The position numbers and the translations under genes were made by a program. Under the pieces are notes generated by a model that made no database searches, was not told the DNA's origin, and saw only the letters and a program-made list of their open reading frames with translations. DNA of 64,000 bases, from positions 39,062,501 to 39,126,500 of the forward strand of contig OX419761.1 of assembly GCA_948567375.1 (NCBI GenBank), written 5' to 3'. The stretch is from Lunularia cruciata. Its lineage: Eukaryota > Streptophyta > Marchantiopsida > Lunulariales > Lunulariaceae. Shown piece after piece: positions 49,001 to 63,049 of this stretch. Position 1 is the first letter of the stretch. Every line of letters begins with the position of its first letter.

Positions 49001-52000
49001 GTGGTCAGACTTGTACAAAAAGGAGAAGAAAGAGGAAGACATTTTCAGTCATAGATCTCAATATTTTCTGAGTTTCTCTTTCTTTGCACTTTTTCATTCT
49101 TACTAGATTTACTCTAAACTAGCCCTTTCTAAAATCCAAAAAGTTAGGTTACTTATCTCTTTTCAATTTTCCTCAAATCCCACACATTTTACAAATGGTT
49201 GGTTAGCTGATTATCTATAATTTTGCCGATGTTCTTGACCATTGAAGGCAAAGCTCAAAAAGAAAACTTAGTAGGTATCTAATCCTTTGCTAGCTCTATT
49301 ACGTAGATATGCAAAAAGATACGAGCTTATAATTGAAGACCTGTTATCGGGAGAGCAATAGAATACTGAAAATCTAGCATTGATTAATAGAAAAAGAGCT
49401 AGTTCTCATTTTCAATTGTTGAGAAATTGAACATATTATTTATCGAAGATGTACTTTTGGAGATGTAAAGCATCTTCCAAGTTCTTGAAACTTCCAAGTA
49501 GTACAACGCATTTTTTCATATTGAAATAGAATATGAGCTTAACATTCTTTTGTGTTTCATATTTTTGTTTGTTTGAAGTAGTTACATGTAGGACCATGAA
49601 GCAAGAACCTAGGCTCCAAGATTAGTATTGAGAAATAGTTTGAAATAAAGTAGTGCACTTGGTCAAAGCTACTTCTTTGCACCAAGCTATATATCACAAA
49701 TCTTGGTACCTATCAAGATTCTTGGCCCAAAGTTGGGTGCCAAGATCTTGCTCCAATCATTTACATCAAGAACTAGCTTCATAGTTTGGTTTGGTTCCTT
49801 TCCGTTGATGCACACTTTGGCCCAACATATGGACTAAAACCTTGGCGTGAGCGGTGAGCGAGGTGGTGCCGAGCTTCTTAGCTCATAAGATGGGCCTACA
49901 ATTGGCTTTGATCTTAAGATCTTGAGTACAATAGCATCTTGTTGTTGGGTTTCTCCATGCAAGATTAGCTATCTAGAGTTGGAACCAACCTATAGGCTAA
50001 GAACCTGGGATGCTAGGCAGTTTATTCGGAACCTTTTCTTTGCTAGGCAAAAAAATGTAGAGTAGCTTGTCATTCTATAATACATTAAAAAAAGATATAT
50101 AAACGCATCTGGTGAAGAAAGCTATCAGCACCGTACTGATGTGTTGAGTAAAGATCCACCCCACTACCATACAGTTCAGGAGTAGATCTCCCTACTTGGA
50201 TTTCTTTGCTGCTTGCTCTTGGAGCGCTTTTTGGTTCAGAATTCCAGTAAGGCTCAAAGGAACCCTAGTATTTATCTTTATTTTTGGTTGTGTTGGACTA
50301 TTGGACTTTGCGCCTCTCTTTCTTTTTGCATTGTTTGTACCTTGTACTCCTTTCCCCTTTCTTTCGTGTACCTTTGTATAAATGTATAGATGTACACTAT
50401 CTTCCATACCAATAGCTGCTGTAGCTTTTTAAGTTGGAGGCATATCATCCCAATATTGTTACCAAGTTATGGTTGTGCCCAAGATGTACCAAGTCTAAGT
50501 GTAGAAAGCTAGCCACCAAGGATCTGGAGAAGGAGGAGGAGCTCAAGGCATTGAAGAGTTCTTGTTACAATTCAAGAGTCACATTATAATAAGTTGAAAT
50601 AGATCACAATCATAACATCTTAGTTGTCATGCCCTCCTCATACTATAAACAATTATCTGACCTTTCTGCAAGAGGGCCTAACACTTTTATGTACACATTT
50701 ACATAGGATGACATCTATAAGATGTTGGTACTTCCCAAAGAATAATTCTTCACAGTATGGGTCCTTTGTCTTCTATAGTTCTCAATAGTAGTAAGGGAAT
50801 ATCCTTGTTTCTAGGAATTCAATGTGAATAGTGATATTGACATGTCAATGACAAACAAATAGGCGATGAGGACTATGGGATTTTGGCCCAAGCATGATGA
50901 GAGGATTTCTTCACATTATTAATCAAATTCATTGTAATAGTTATTCGTGATCTTCCATAGTTCCATCTTCCATAGTGACCAGACTACCCAGATTTTCCGT
51001 AAAGTAGCGAACCATTCCAGTTCTGAACTGAGAGGCTCGTGGTTTTCCACTCCTGTGTCGCTAATTCCCTCGCCATGCCGGCATGCAGCAACTTCACTTG
51101 ATCTCTCCACGGCCTAGTCCCCCTCCTAAGCTTTTATAGACTTCAATGTAATTAAGGCTATTGGTGTCTCAATGGGAAAAAGTAGGAGATGTGGATTGTA
51201 GGATTCTAGAACAAGCATGGGAAGATGTCTTCGGAGCTATTTAGCTCGTGCAGCATCCTTGTCGAGAGCGAGAGCAAGAATGACCGTGTATGCGGTACAA
51301 AACCAACTCCATTAATCAGTTTTTTTTTTTTCAATTCTTTGAAGGCATATAACTTATAGATGTATCTTTGCTCTAGGTAAGGGAAGCATCTAAAGCTTAT
51401 GAGTCAGGAATCATTTATTATATTATTAAGGTTATATTACGAATATAATATATTTAAGCTTTAGCTCCTTTTTGAGAAATTTTAAAATTGAAAAAAATTC
51501 GTAAACAGCGATAAATTTTGCAGATTCTAAAACGTGATGCTCTCGAAACATAGCTTATTTTGTTCTACAGCCAGAAAAAATAATTTAGTCACTGGTTCTA
51601 ACGCCTCCGCCAAATAGAATCTTATATATTATATCATTCCAGCCGAGCGGCTGTTTAAGGCAACTTGAGTCCATGATTTTATTGGTTTATTCTACACTTG
51701 CTCACTGTCAGGATGAAAAGATAATCAACAAAGATATGTACGTCATTCATTTTATATGTTCAAACTTGTGTTGCATAATGTATATCGGTTCTTAATAGAT
51801 ACGAGGATCTAAAGCTTGCTCCACTCCTGGTCGAACTAAATACCCGAACCTCGTAGACATAAATTCGGTTCAACATATGCACTTAATAAAACAAACACGT
51901 ATTTGAAGTAAACTTATTTATTACTTGCAAATGGGTAACTTCCACATCTGGACTGCAGATGGATAGTGACCCTCTGTTTTACACATAGCTCATTGTACTA

Positions 52001-52700
52001 CAGGGAAAATCACCGGCCTTGACAGGATTCATATACAAAGCGCATATATCTATCTAGATCTGTCCGTAAGTTTGTGCTGTAACACTACAGCTTGAGTTCA
52101 AAAACACAATCAGCTTCCAGAATTGAACAGTCTCACAAGTTATTTGAGAGAAAATTCGAGATGAAGGATCGGTAACACAGCTTTGCCTGGATTAGATTGA
52201 ATATCCTATCAATGTTGTCAGATACAAATTTCGAAGAATCGTACATCCAAGTGGTGCATAATACAAGTGGACATACAAGACAGACAGCAAGTCTCTAGGA
52301 AACGTGAACTTTTCTGGATAATATATACAATTACAATTCAAAATCTATCCATTGACATCTACTGTACATGTCATAGTTTCCTCTTCCCTTTGAAGCCAAT
52401 TTTCGACAGCTTTATTTCTTGATAAACATTGTTTACCAAATCAGATCCTTCCGGTGTCAAGTACTCAAGCTTTTCTTACGGCATGGAGCAAATGCTTCGA
52501 AATGGGAAACGCAACAGAATTTCTGTTCTTGAGAGAAGGCCATTCTCATCAACCGAAACAGTAATATTATACACAGGAAACAATTGCAAAGAACATTTTC
52601 GAAGGTGGACGAGCAAGAGAAAGGTCCAAAACTAAGTCTCCAACTGGCAATAAATCATCTCTTGTGATACAGATGATGAGTGGCACACATGTTCGGCTAG
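46021..52700. other. AT-rich gene-poor stretch
   Basis: No gene was recognised. A word at 46229-46250 (gggcgaccacgtagaaaaag) resembles the conserved 3' terminus of the retrotransposon near 13.8 kb and follows a T-rich run, so it may be the scar of a truncated copy. A GC-richer patch at 50.92-51.12 kb holds a 63-aa minus-strand frame without family. The rest is short AT-rich frames and homopolymer runs. Confidence 0.4.
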
Positions 52701-53253
52701 GAAAATAAAGAAAGAATTTCTAATGAATGTCTACTTTAGATTATCTTCATCTGTTAGAAGCGGTTCAGACCTTCCTCTGCATCTCCGCACTCACTTTGTC
52801 CTTCATGTCCAATTTCATTCCAACGGTGGTTCTGATCCTCATCGCTTACTGGGTTGGGTGAATCTTCCCAGACCGCCTCCTTATGATTATAGAAAACGTT
52901 TTCGCCTGAAATTCCCGCACTCGAAAGTTGGAGTGACCTGTAAGGACCCATCAAGACACACCTTCAAGCCATTCCTTGACACACCTTCCTGAATTTGTTG
53001 TTGAAGTATCACAAGCTAATTCTCCTAACGGGCTAGTGAACGCGGGAGAGTTAATCTTTAGTCATTGTTTATTCTTTACTGACCATCTCTCGTTAGTCAC
53101 CACTTTAGAACTATGGGGACGAGTGACTCGACCTACTTGTGTATCTTCTTCTCTATCTATATATATTCGAGCGGGACTTGTGTCCCGCAGACCATTCTTT
53201 GGTGTCTCCACTCTCTTTTTTCACTTCGTAATAGAATTGTGGTGGGAAATGCC
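52701..53253. other. CYP51 3' flank
   Basis: This stretch lies downstream of the CYP51 stop (minus strand) and presumably contains its 3' UTR. Plus-strand frames at 52723-52992 and 52976-53446 overlap the UTR or coding region in antisense and have no family resemblance. Confidence 0.4.
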
Positions 53254-55669
53254 TCAAACGTGCCTCTTCGGAAGATCAGCAGTGCATACATCTGCCTGGG
53301 TTAATTTTCTCCTCTTGTACTTGGCCATTATTGATCCCTTGGGCCCTACGACCAAAGCATTCCACTCTACTTCTGGGAACGATCCCTGTAACTCAATGTC
53401 GAAATTCCGAAGGATCACACTGTATATGGTTCTGATTTGCATATAGGCAAAAGTTTCGCCCAGGCATCCATGCCTGCCACCGCCGAAAGGAATGAAAGAG
53501 TAAGCACCCGCTTTCTTGTCCTCTTCTCTCCCTGGAAGATACCTGTCGGGGTCGAAGTTATCGGGGTTTGGATAGACATGCTCAAGGCGGCCAGCAACTG
53601 AAGGTGAGACGGCAGTCACATGGCCCTTTGGGATCGTGTAGGTCTTGCCATTGCATTCAACGTCGAAATCTTTGTGGGAGTAGCGAAGCAGCATGACCAG
53701 AGGTGGGTGCATCCTGAGAGTCTCCTTCATAACCCGGGCAAGGTAGCTCATATCGCAGATGACATCGTGGTTCAACTCCTCCCCGTACTTGCTGATCATG
53801 CCCAGTTGCTCTTGCTGGGCTTGAGCGTAAACGTTTTGGTCGCTGCAGAACATCCAAGTTCACTAACTCAAAACATCCAATAAGTAAAAGTAAATGTACC
53901 TTGCAGCTTTGAGATAGTGGCCGTACCAGACATTTAGCCAACCTTACATTTGAAACATATGATTCCTGACGTAACGCCTGGTGACACCTACGAGAGCTGA
54001 GGATACTGGGTTTAAGCATCTAAAAGGACTGTACAGCATAGCATGATTGAAGTAAGATGATGGCCACCCTCTTTGTACTTCGGCATAAACCATAAATTCA
54101 CCTCATCAGGTAGGCTCCCATCCAAGATGAAGTGATGGAGCTCGTATGCTGACCACCGAAGAGGCCTGCAATCAATAAGCCAGTGATTTCACCATGGGTG
54201 GTAGATCTTCCTGTAGCCTTATATTTTGAATGGATGAAGGCTTGCAGCATGTCGTTCTCCACAACTCCTGATTTCTTCCTCTTCTCGATAACTTCTCCGA
54301 AGATCTCCTCCAGTCGCTTGCGCGCTTTGTCCCTCTTGCGGTGGACAGCAATCGGGAGGTATGGGAACAAAACGCTGATTGGCACCATACCCTGGTCCAA
54401 GTCGTAGATAAGCTGACTTACTTCCCCAAAAAGGTGCCTCCGGACCTCTATGCCCAGAAGGCACCGACTGGCAGTTAGAATGATCAGATGCTCAAGTTCT
54501 GATTTCAGATCCACGACTCCCTCGTCACCCCATGCCGAAGTAAACTCCTGTATGACGATGAAATCCAAGCAAATAGGTGAGTGGCACGCCCCAAGTGCCT
54601 TGTTTAAAACGCCTGCAAGCAGATGGTCCCTCTAAAGACCAGAATCCATCATCTACGTCTATAAGCCGGACCATAACAGGTTATTTCTTTTGATTTCTGT
54701 CCGAAAATCAAGCTCCAGTGTATTGATTAGAGATTCGGAGCAAAGAATATCAGCTAGCAGCTGAGTCTAAGATAATAACAAGGACGGGAGTTTATTTGGT
54801 GAAATCCACATGCACAAAGTGGTGGAGGGTACTCAAAACTTAAATTCTCAGCGGCTCCAAAGAGCGTATACAACCAAAGAAGGCGTCATCAGCTCAGCAA
54901 GACATGGGGAGCCAGCCCCTGATAAACAATTGGCTTCGGGCTTCAAGATCCAGGCAACAACCGCAAATACCACCGCGAGACAATACTGGCAAATGCGAGC
55001 TTATGGAGGACAACAAACCCGATACCATACCCAACAATGACTTTCTTGGTCGACCGACTTTTATACCATACCCAACAACGACCAAGAAAGTCCATTGCTT
55101 GTTACAGTGAGAACAGTGGAGAAAATTCCGCTAAAGCGCGACATCAGAATCAATAATCAGAATATGTTGAGCGTTGAATGCCATACTTGCCACAATGTAC
55201 GTACCTCAGCTTCCTCAACCATAGCATCCACATACCCTTTAAGGCGGCTGACTTTCAGCGACTCCATAAAAAATCGGTATTGCTCGACTCGGATAGGATA
55301 GTCCACCGCGAAAACAACATCCGGACCGAAAGTTGGCACATTGAACTTATACACCTCCTTCTGACTCATCTCTGCCTCCGGAGCCTTGAAAAAGTTCTCA
55401 CTAACCTCGGGTCCTATCAGAAACGTTATACTCCTCGTCAACACTTTGCAGGTAAAGACAGGCCCCAGTTTCTCGTACTCTTCCCTTGCCATCTGCACAG
55501 GTCCCTTGAGAAACTTGAGCAGGCCACCGATTAAGGGTACGGTCCGGACCACCGGAGGCAGGTTCCTCCCTTTCGGTCTCAGTAACAAACCGAAAACGAT
55601 CAGTGTGGCCGCCAGGAGCACACCAAGAACCGTGGTCTGATGCATTGTCAGCACATCAGTAAGCTCCAT
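53254..55669 (-). CDS. CYP51: Sterol 14-alpha-demethylase, CYP51 (three exons, 499 aa)
   Basis: This P450 removes the 14-alpha methyl group of obtusifoliol in plant sterol synthesis and acts on the ER membrane. Exons on the minus strand: 55669-55205, 54547-54102, 53842-53254; phases agree and sum to exactly 500 codons. An N-terminal anchor spans about residues 10-30, followed by the proline-rich LPPVV hinge. The CYP51-type I-helix is AGLFGGQHTSS (282-292). Next come ETLR (344-347, the ExxR pair), FDPDRY (400-405) and the heme loop FGGGRHGCLG (423-432) with ligand Cys430. All key residues are present, so it should be active. An in-frame ATG three codons upstream (55678) would give 502 aa. The gene carries two introns (657 and 259 bp). 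Because its product is essential in plants, one intact copy is expected. Confidence 0.95.
55039..55092. repeat. 14-bp inverted repeat in CYP51 intron 1
   Basis: GACTTTCTTGGTCG (55039-55052) and CGACCAAGAAAGTC (55079-55092) are exact reverse complements with a 26-base spacer. A direct repeat 'ataccatacccaacaa' lies just before the first arm and again inside the spacer. Confidence 0.85.
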
Positions 55670-55678
55670 TCCACACAT

Positions 55679-58600
55679 CACTATGCCAAATCCTCGCCGA
55701 CAGACGAAATCAGAACATTTTTCTTCTCTCCAAATCGCCTTATGGACGTCCAAGCTCCGTTTCTATCTTGCTATTTTGCATTCAAGCCCACGCATTTCGT
55801 TCTGTTTTTTTCTCTCTCAATACACTGAAGTCAGCACACGATCGATCACCAGTCTTGGACTCGCACTTCATCAGCTCTGGGCTCCTGAAGTCAGGGATGA
55901 TCGGGCAGAAAAACCTCACTCGATTGATTCTTCTTTCTTGCTGGGACAGACAGGTTCGTTTCCGGTTATAGTATACGCACCTTTTCTCGATGCCCGTCCG
56001 GAAGAAGATCATTCATTATTATGTTTCGCTTTGCAGCCGCTTGCCGTCTAATTCCATGGCCCACTGCCGACAAAGGGAGTAGCACCCACCATGGAGTCGG
56101 TGAGAATGGAGGCAATATTTAATCTCATCTAGATGATAGAAGAACGGGGGTGGAGGCGAGGACATGCATAATCTACTTTCAGTTTTTATCATTATATACC
56201 TATTGTATCAGCTATAGAAAATTAGAACAGAAGATGAAAGTCTTAAAACTGGAGTCAAGACTTACAGTGATTGCACTTTCAAGTAGGAGAGATGAAATCA
56301 ACCCAAGGAAGGAATATTGGTACTTTAAAAGTTATATAATGTAATTTATCCGACGTACTGTCGGGATTTATGGGTGTCTTTGGGTGCTTTTCGTGTTGCT
56401 TAGAATGCCAAAACGTGCATATGAGAATATATAGTAGAGTCGTCAAACAATCTTGATCATTTCGTTAGTTTCAAGAGGTACAGCCTCTTCGACCATGCCA
56501 AAGTCTACACATGAAAGGTATAATTTTATCCCTCATTCCGTAATCAGAACAACACTCAAATATGCTGTCACCTGCACAAATGTGCCAAGTCGACAACTGA
56601 ACGAACCAAAAAAAGATTTGTTATTTGGTTTTGTAAAATGTTGAAACGACAAAAAGCTTGCTTTCTCTGTTCGAAATATTGTTAATACGTAATAGCAAAA
56701 AGGCTTGACGGTACCTTCAGTTTGTCAGCATTCAAGATAACGTCCCTTGATCGTCTCCATTTGTATGACTCTAATTAAATTTAGTATCAGTTCTATACTA
56801 CCCCCGAACCTCATAAAAGAGAGTTTGAAATCTGACATCTGCAGATGTTGCACTACTGTAATCAAACCAAATAAATTCTTTTTCTTATATGATATACAAT
56901 CTATATGTAATGGAATAAATTTTTATTGACAACAACAATCAATATCCTCCACGTGAAGTCATGACGCTCCTTCGTAACGGATCCCTTGACTTTTGTTGAA
57001 GGTGGGAAGCATGATGAATCTGCAAGTACGCCCGTCATGCAGAGTTTTAGGGACAACTGACATCTATTGAACATTGTTGAGGAATTACTCGTATGATTGC
57101 ATATTCGTCTGTGTTATTTCCTACAAAGCCACCGAATGTCCCAAAACTTGCCGGATTAAACCATCTAATAAACCTGATCTCGTGTCCTTACCGAATACGA
57201 GGTTAGGATACTGAAAAATGAAAAATACGAAGTGGAAAATTCCTGGGAGTCATTTCTTTACTTACACTTAAACTTAAGAGAAAAAAAAACTCAGGTGTAA
57301 AGACTCTTGTAAACTAGAAAGATATTCGTTCAAACGAACTTTTGTTGGGCCAGACAATGTGACATATGAAATAACTTAAACCCAAACCTTCTTCAAACCA
57401 CTTACCAAAGTCTTCTCATATTGGTATGTCATATGCGTCAATTTGGCATTTATCCCCGTTAATCAACCACTTGGACAAACTGGGAACTAAACCTTCATAA
57501 AACTCCTCATTCTGAATAGGTGGTATATGGAAGTACTATAAATATGTTATTTTAAGAATAATTATTCAATTGCATGTCTAAAAGATAAAACTATCTCTAA
57601 TGTAACCTTTTTGACAAATTAGCTATCTTAAAATAATTTGTATTAATCCAATTAATATTTCATGACTAGTGCTAGAGTATTATGCACATATTTCTCCATA
57701 TAAACATCCGTCAAACAACTTGAGTGCTCAATGAGAAGTAAAAAGTACTTTCATTGATTAAAGAATAAATTTTTTATAATTATAAATTTTTCATATGATT
57801 TATAGAAAATGAAGTAAGTACGTTTCTTCCAAAGTAGTTTAGGTAACCAAAGTATGTTTTACTGTCTCTTGCGGTGGTTTTTCTTGTCTATCTCAATCGT
57901 CTTCAAACAATCTTTGCTTTCTCCTCCAAATCTAAAGGTGGTTTCCTACTTCTCCTACCGACACAATATGGCACTACGTTTGGAGCACCTCTTCTCCAAG
58001 AATTAGTGTGCTTCATATCCTTGCTACAGGGGCCTCTTTTGGTTGTCTTCTCTATCTGGCAAAGCAAAGTATTTAACAAGTAACCCTTAAAAGCAAGGTA
58101 CATTTACTGGCAAAGATCCTTTTCTACCATGACAATCAACTCAACTCAAACTGTAATGATAATCAACTCCTGTACTCAAACTCATGTGTATCTAGAGAAA
58201 AATTCAATATTGTCATAGATCTTAAATGTGGAAATAATAGTGTCCTAAATGTGAAGTTGATAAGCTTTAGAAGAGAAGAATCAACAAGCCAATGCCGTAT
58301 TGCAACTTTTGTCAGAAGTTAGTTGGCTTACCATAAGCATTAATAATTTTGTAGATGCAAGCAAGCCCCTTGATTATGCTACTTCAGATACCGCATCCTT
58401 TGTGATACCATACAAAAAGAAAAATTTCATAGATATCGTACTATCCTTTGTCCAAAATATGACAATCTTCATCTCCTTATTTTGTAATTTGAAGTCCATC
58501 AATGTTCATGAAGTTTTTATCAAATGTTTATGAAGTTTTTATCAAATGTAGATAGTGTATTTTTTTCACATTAGGTTGATATCTTTGTATCCTTGAAGGA

Positions 58601-61600
58601 TACTAGGATATCAACTATTTTGGAAAGTTATAGAAGATCAAAAAAGACCAATAATGAGAAGAAGTCTTCTTGGTAAATCATCTTATAAATATATTTACAA
58701 GTGAAAGCATAGCAATTATCATATTTAAAATCCTTCAAGTTGTACTTATAGGTACATTGACAATGGCTAGAGTAAATCTTTAATTTTATCACCTCCATCA
58801 AGAGGTGAATATATTTCTTGTCAAACAACTCTCGCCATGTAGAAAAGCTATCTTAACACCTTATAGGATGAGAGCACTTTGGCTTGAAGACATTGGACTT
58901 AACTTGGCCTCCAATATATATTTGGTAAGGTCAATGTCTAATAAAAACCTAGTGGGAAAAATATATACCAAAAAAGTGTGTTGCTTGGTAAACTTTGCCT
59001 CTGAAGGACTTCTATAATATATTTCTCTTGTGCCTTCATTTTGTATTGAAAAATATGCTTACTTTTTACATCCTTTTGTGCAGTAAGGAATAAAAATAAA
59101 ATCTTCAAAAAATATAAGTACAAAGAAAAAGGAAATGGAATAAAGAAGTTATATAGGGATTAAGCAATTATTTAGATACCTAAACACAATTATTTAGATA
59201 TTTAAATACTTATTTTGGCAAAAGTTGTATAGCATCAACATTTGTTCCAACATACAACTTCTAAACTTACCCTAGATGATAGCCCATGACTTTGTGTCAA
59301 CTGCTTGTAATGGTAAAATTGAAGAGAGTTGCAAATCCTTGTATTGTTTCCTTTAATAGTCATACTCTTAATGTTGAGTTCTCTTGCCTCCATGCAACAA
59401 AAGATGCTAAGCTTCTTACTATTGCTTAGACCTTGAAGAGTCATACACCACATAAATTAGTATATATTTCCTTGTGGACACGTAACTAATCATCATCCTT
59501 AGGCTTCTTAGGCTTGGAGATCTATATTTGGATCTTGTATAAGTTCTCTCATGTACAAGAAAGATACTCTTGTACATCCATATCTCCTTTTTGGACACAT
59601 AACAAAGTAACAGTTTTTTTGCTTGGTATATCTATTGGCACCTGTATAAGTTCTTTTCTCACATGTAGAAAATATGGGCTTGTTCATCCTAGAAGTCTCC
59701 CATCCTTAAAGCTAATTACTAGTGTTTACCACTAGATTAGATAGCATCATAGCATGTAATGCAATTTTGTCTTGGATATCTTCTGTGTCCAATAATCCTC
59801 TTTCTCAAAGCAGCATCCATAAGATAGTAGTTTTAATAGAAACTTATCTTAAAAGTGTTTATAATTTGAACAAACCCAAACTCCGACTAAAGTTGCATAT
59901 CCATATTTTCATCATAAGGAAAAGTACTAATACCACCTTTGATAAACCTAAATAAGACTAGAACCTATGAAAGACCTAGAAGATGTCATATATTGGGGTG
60001 CGTCTATAGTATCTTTTAGCTTTTTGTAAAAAATGCACTAAACTTAAAGCTACAAACTTGTCTTCATTCTAAATTACAATTTTTTTCTTGAACTTAAAAA
60101 GCTAATGCTTAATATTAAAAATATTAATATTTCATAAATTTTTATTTTTTTTTCTTATTGAATTTGTTTAATTTATGAGATTATAAACTAATGATAAAAT
60201 TTTTCTCAATAAAACTGCAATATAGAAGTTTCATGAATGATAAATCTAAGAATATATATATATAATAGTTTTATGTAATTTATTCATGATTAATTTTCCA
60301 AGAAAGGAGACACAATCAAACCTTTGTTTCATCAAGAAATTTTCTGGTTTATGGGTAGGTTATTATCCTTTTGCATTCTTTTGTCACCCTTGTCATTGTT
60401 TGCAGCAGCTAAATTTAAATGCACAACATTCAGATTATGAGTCCAAGAATTACCAATTAGTCTTTCCCATGAATAACCAATAAAAATGGAATAGATTTTT
60501 GTTTATCACCTTCTATTTGTCTTTGATGATTCATCATAGTTTATTTATGATAATTCATTATTTGAGGATTTAAATTTCCGTTATTTCCTTCTTGAGATGC
60601 AATGAAAAATAAATTATCCATTTTGAGAAACAAGTACTTGTGTACCATTAGGCTTTTTTAGGAAGTTCTATCTAGGTTTTAACCCAAACTATATCGCCCA
60701 AGAATCACTTTCTTAAAGGGAGAGGCTCTTTCATAATTATAAGGAATTTCTAACTCTCAAACTTCAAAGGAGTCTTAGCTATTTATGTAAATCAAGCAAT
60801 ATTTTAGCTTCTATTGACCACAACAAGGAACCTACATTAACAAGGAAGTAGATGTATAAAAGACTCCTTGTTAGTATAATCTCTTTGGTTGACAAGAAAA
60901 ACAAGGTTTTGAGCATTTTAACATGAATTTTTGCTTCATCTTGTTTAAAAATAAATTGCTAAGAAATTTTTTTGGGTAGGATGCTTAGTGCTATGCTCCC
61001 TCAACTAGAGGGAAAATACATTAGATTTTAAGTTATTTCATTATTATTGAAACCTTGTGATAACCAATAGGAGCCTTTCACAATTCATTCTTCTTGTTGT
61101 ATAAAAGGCTAGTGTTCAATTTGCTAAATGAATGCAAGGATTCACACTATTGTCCATTGTACTAAATTTTTCTTCCTTAACAAACAAGGTATAAAAAGTT
61201 ATCAAGCAATCTCCTTGGATAGGTGGATGTGGTAAAAAGGAAGGGTAAGATGTAACTTCAATTGGATGTGCCTTTTAGCTTTAAGCTTGGTAGCACATCA
61301 TACCAATGTGCTGCCAAGCCTTCTTTAGAGCTACAGACTCCTTATTCTCCAACTTTGGTTCTAGGGTTTTGCTATTAGATTCTGTCCTAAATTAAAGCTA
61401 GTTAAAAATAAAGCATAAGGACCAATGCCAAGAGCTATTGCATGTATAGCCAACTCCAAGTATAGTAGATAGGATATTGTGTTTATTTTATTGCAAGTCA
61501 ATACACCAATTATATCATCTTCTTGAAAAGGTGGTGCTTAATACACCCACCATCTTCTAGACTAAGATCCATTATATTTCAATTAGAATAATGTAAAGAA

Positions 61601-61948
61601 GTGTCAAGTATATGCTAATCTTCTAAAATAAAGAATTATGAAATTTGAAATTAACATAACCACATAAAGATCAAAAATAATATTGAGTATTTAACACCTA
61701 GAAAAATACAAGAAAGTGAAAATTTTAATCCCAGAGTTTGTTAAAGCCTATAAGAAAATAGTAAAAAGATGAAGGCCAACCTACAGGTACAATTATCATG
61801 ATCCTAATGCCTTACTTGTGTTATCAAAAGCCATAAGAATCTTAGACTGCTTCCAATTTAAAATTTAAAATGAAGCTTATTTGGAGAACTATTTGATTGT
61901 TAGAATGCAATGTTAAAACACTCTCTTGAAGACAATTCTAATAGCATT
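55679..61948. other. CYP51 upstream region, then AT-rich gene-poor DNA
   Basis: The first 400 bases should hold the CYP51 promoter and 5' UTR; no TATA box stands out. From about 56.1 kb the sequence is AT-rich with only short frames. The section around 57.9-59.7 kb has several short frames on both strands that hint at a decayed retroelement, but I found no diagnostic motif. A near-perfect 13-bp inverted repeat (GCTTGGTAGCACA / TGTGCTGCCAAGC) lies at about 61285-61319. Confidence 0.4.
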
Positions 61949-62690
61949 TGTAATACCCTAGGATGAACATTAGTTGCTAATGGTATTTTTGAGTTTTATG
62001 ATAGTTAAAAATAGCTAATTTTAGTAACAATTGGGTTAGAGGTATCTCTAAATAAGTTAGTATGGCTTAATACTTGAAATATTCAATGGGATTTCTAGTG
62101 AGTTATAAATTTGATTATATTAGAGTGGGACTGCATTAAGGTTGCTCATGTTAGGTAGATTGATTTGACATGACCTTACAATATTTATAATTTAGAACTA
62201 AGAGAAGGATAAATTATTTAGATAAGGAATATGCTTGGAAGCTTTCAAGAGCATGTGTGGCCAAAACCCCATATGGTACAAATTGAAGTAAAATTCCTTA
62301 CAAAAGGTAATTAAGTATGGATTTTACCAAGTTACCAAATCACTTATTATGATAATTTTGGTAAGTATAAGGAACAACTTAGACATCTGTACCTTAATGA
62401 GCTTGGAGTGTGGAGTAAATGAGTAGGATGAGACTTTGGGAGTACTATATGTCTTTTTCAAAATAAAGAGTGAGATATTATATTTGAGAGTACTATTATT
62501 ATGGTGTTGATCTTGGAGGAACGTCCAACTTTAGAGGGACACTTTTGTGAATGTGAAGGGACTTTATGTTAACGTTGGTGAAGTCTTTTTATAAATGCAA
62601 TCTTGGAGGATTTTAACATAGGAGAGAGAATGAGTGATGTGAGGAGAGGACAAGAGGTTTAAAGAGTAAAAGAAAGAATTATTTTTGAGG
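61949..62690 (+). repeat. Possible LTR segment with a promoter-like TATA
   Basis: The stretch starts TGTAATACCC at 61949, the kind of start seen in many plant Gypsy LTRs. It ends somewhere near 62690. A TTTTATAAATG promoter-like element sits at 62587-62597, followed by a purine-rich leader. No second copy, primer-binding site or target-site duplication was found, so the assignment is tentative. Confidence 0.35.
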
Positions 62691-62698
62691 TGTTATCC

Positions 62699-63049
62699 TT
62701 GATGGTGCTTTATACTAGCTTTGATGCTCACTTTTTTGCAAAATTTGCAATTTTGTTTTGTTTCTTCTTGTTGATAATAAAAGCAAGTTATTTTCATGCT
62801 CAAGGGAAAAAACCTCACTTTGTTGGACATCACTACTCTGGCCTAAAAAATCTCATTAATAGTGAGTTAGTGACTCACAGGAAAATTAATAAAACTGTTT
62901 TCAATGATGCTCAAGAAGATGTTGCTTTTGCTTTCCAACATGTACCTACACCTTTGGGATTTGGTTATGGCATATCTCCTTTTGTTACTTGTATGGGACA
63001 AGTCCCTACCCACATTCTATCCAGTTTAGGCATTCTTTGGATTTTTTAA
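62699..63049 (+). CDS. Unrecognised small ORF with a hydrophobic N-terminus
   Basis: This open frame gives about 116 aa from the second ATG (119 aa from 62690). A hydrophobic run (FFAKFAILFCFFLLII, roughly residues 11-26 from the second ATG) resembles a signal peptide or anchor. The remainder is soluble and includes VPTPLGFGYGISPF. I know no relative. It lies about 100 bases downstream of a TATA-like element in an LTR-like segment, so it could be a transposon accessory ORF, a small secreted-protein gene or a chance frame. Confidence 0.3.
   Translation: MMVLYTSFDAHFFAKFAILFCFFLLIIKASYFHAQGKKPHFVGHHYSGLKNLINSELVTHRKINKTVFNDAQEDVAFAFQHVPTPLGFGYGISPFVTCMGQVPTHILSSLGILWIF

Noticed and set aside
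52723-53883. Plus-strand ORFs at the CYP51 3' end
   Set aside because: They overlap the CYP51 exon or its 3' flank in antisense and resemble nothing known.
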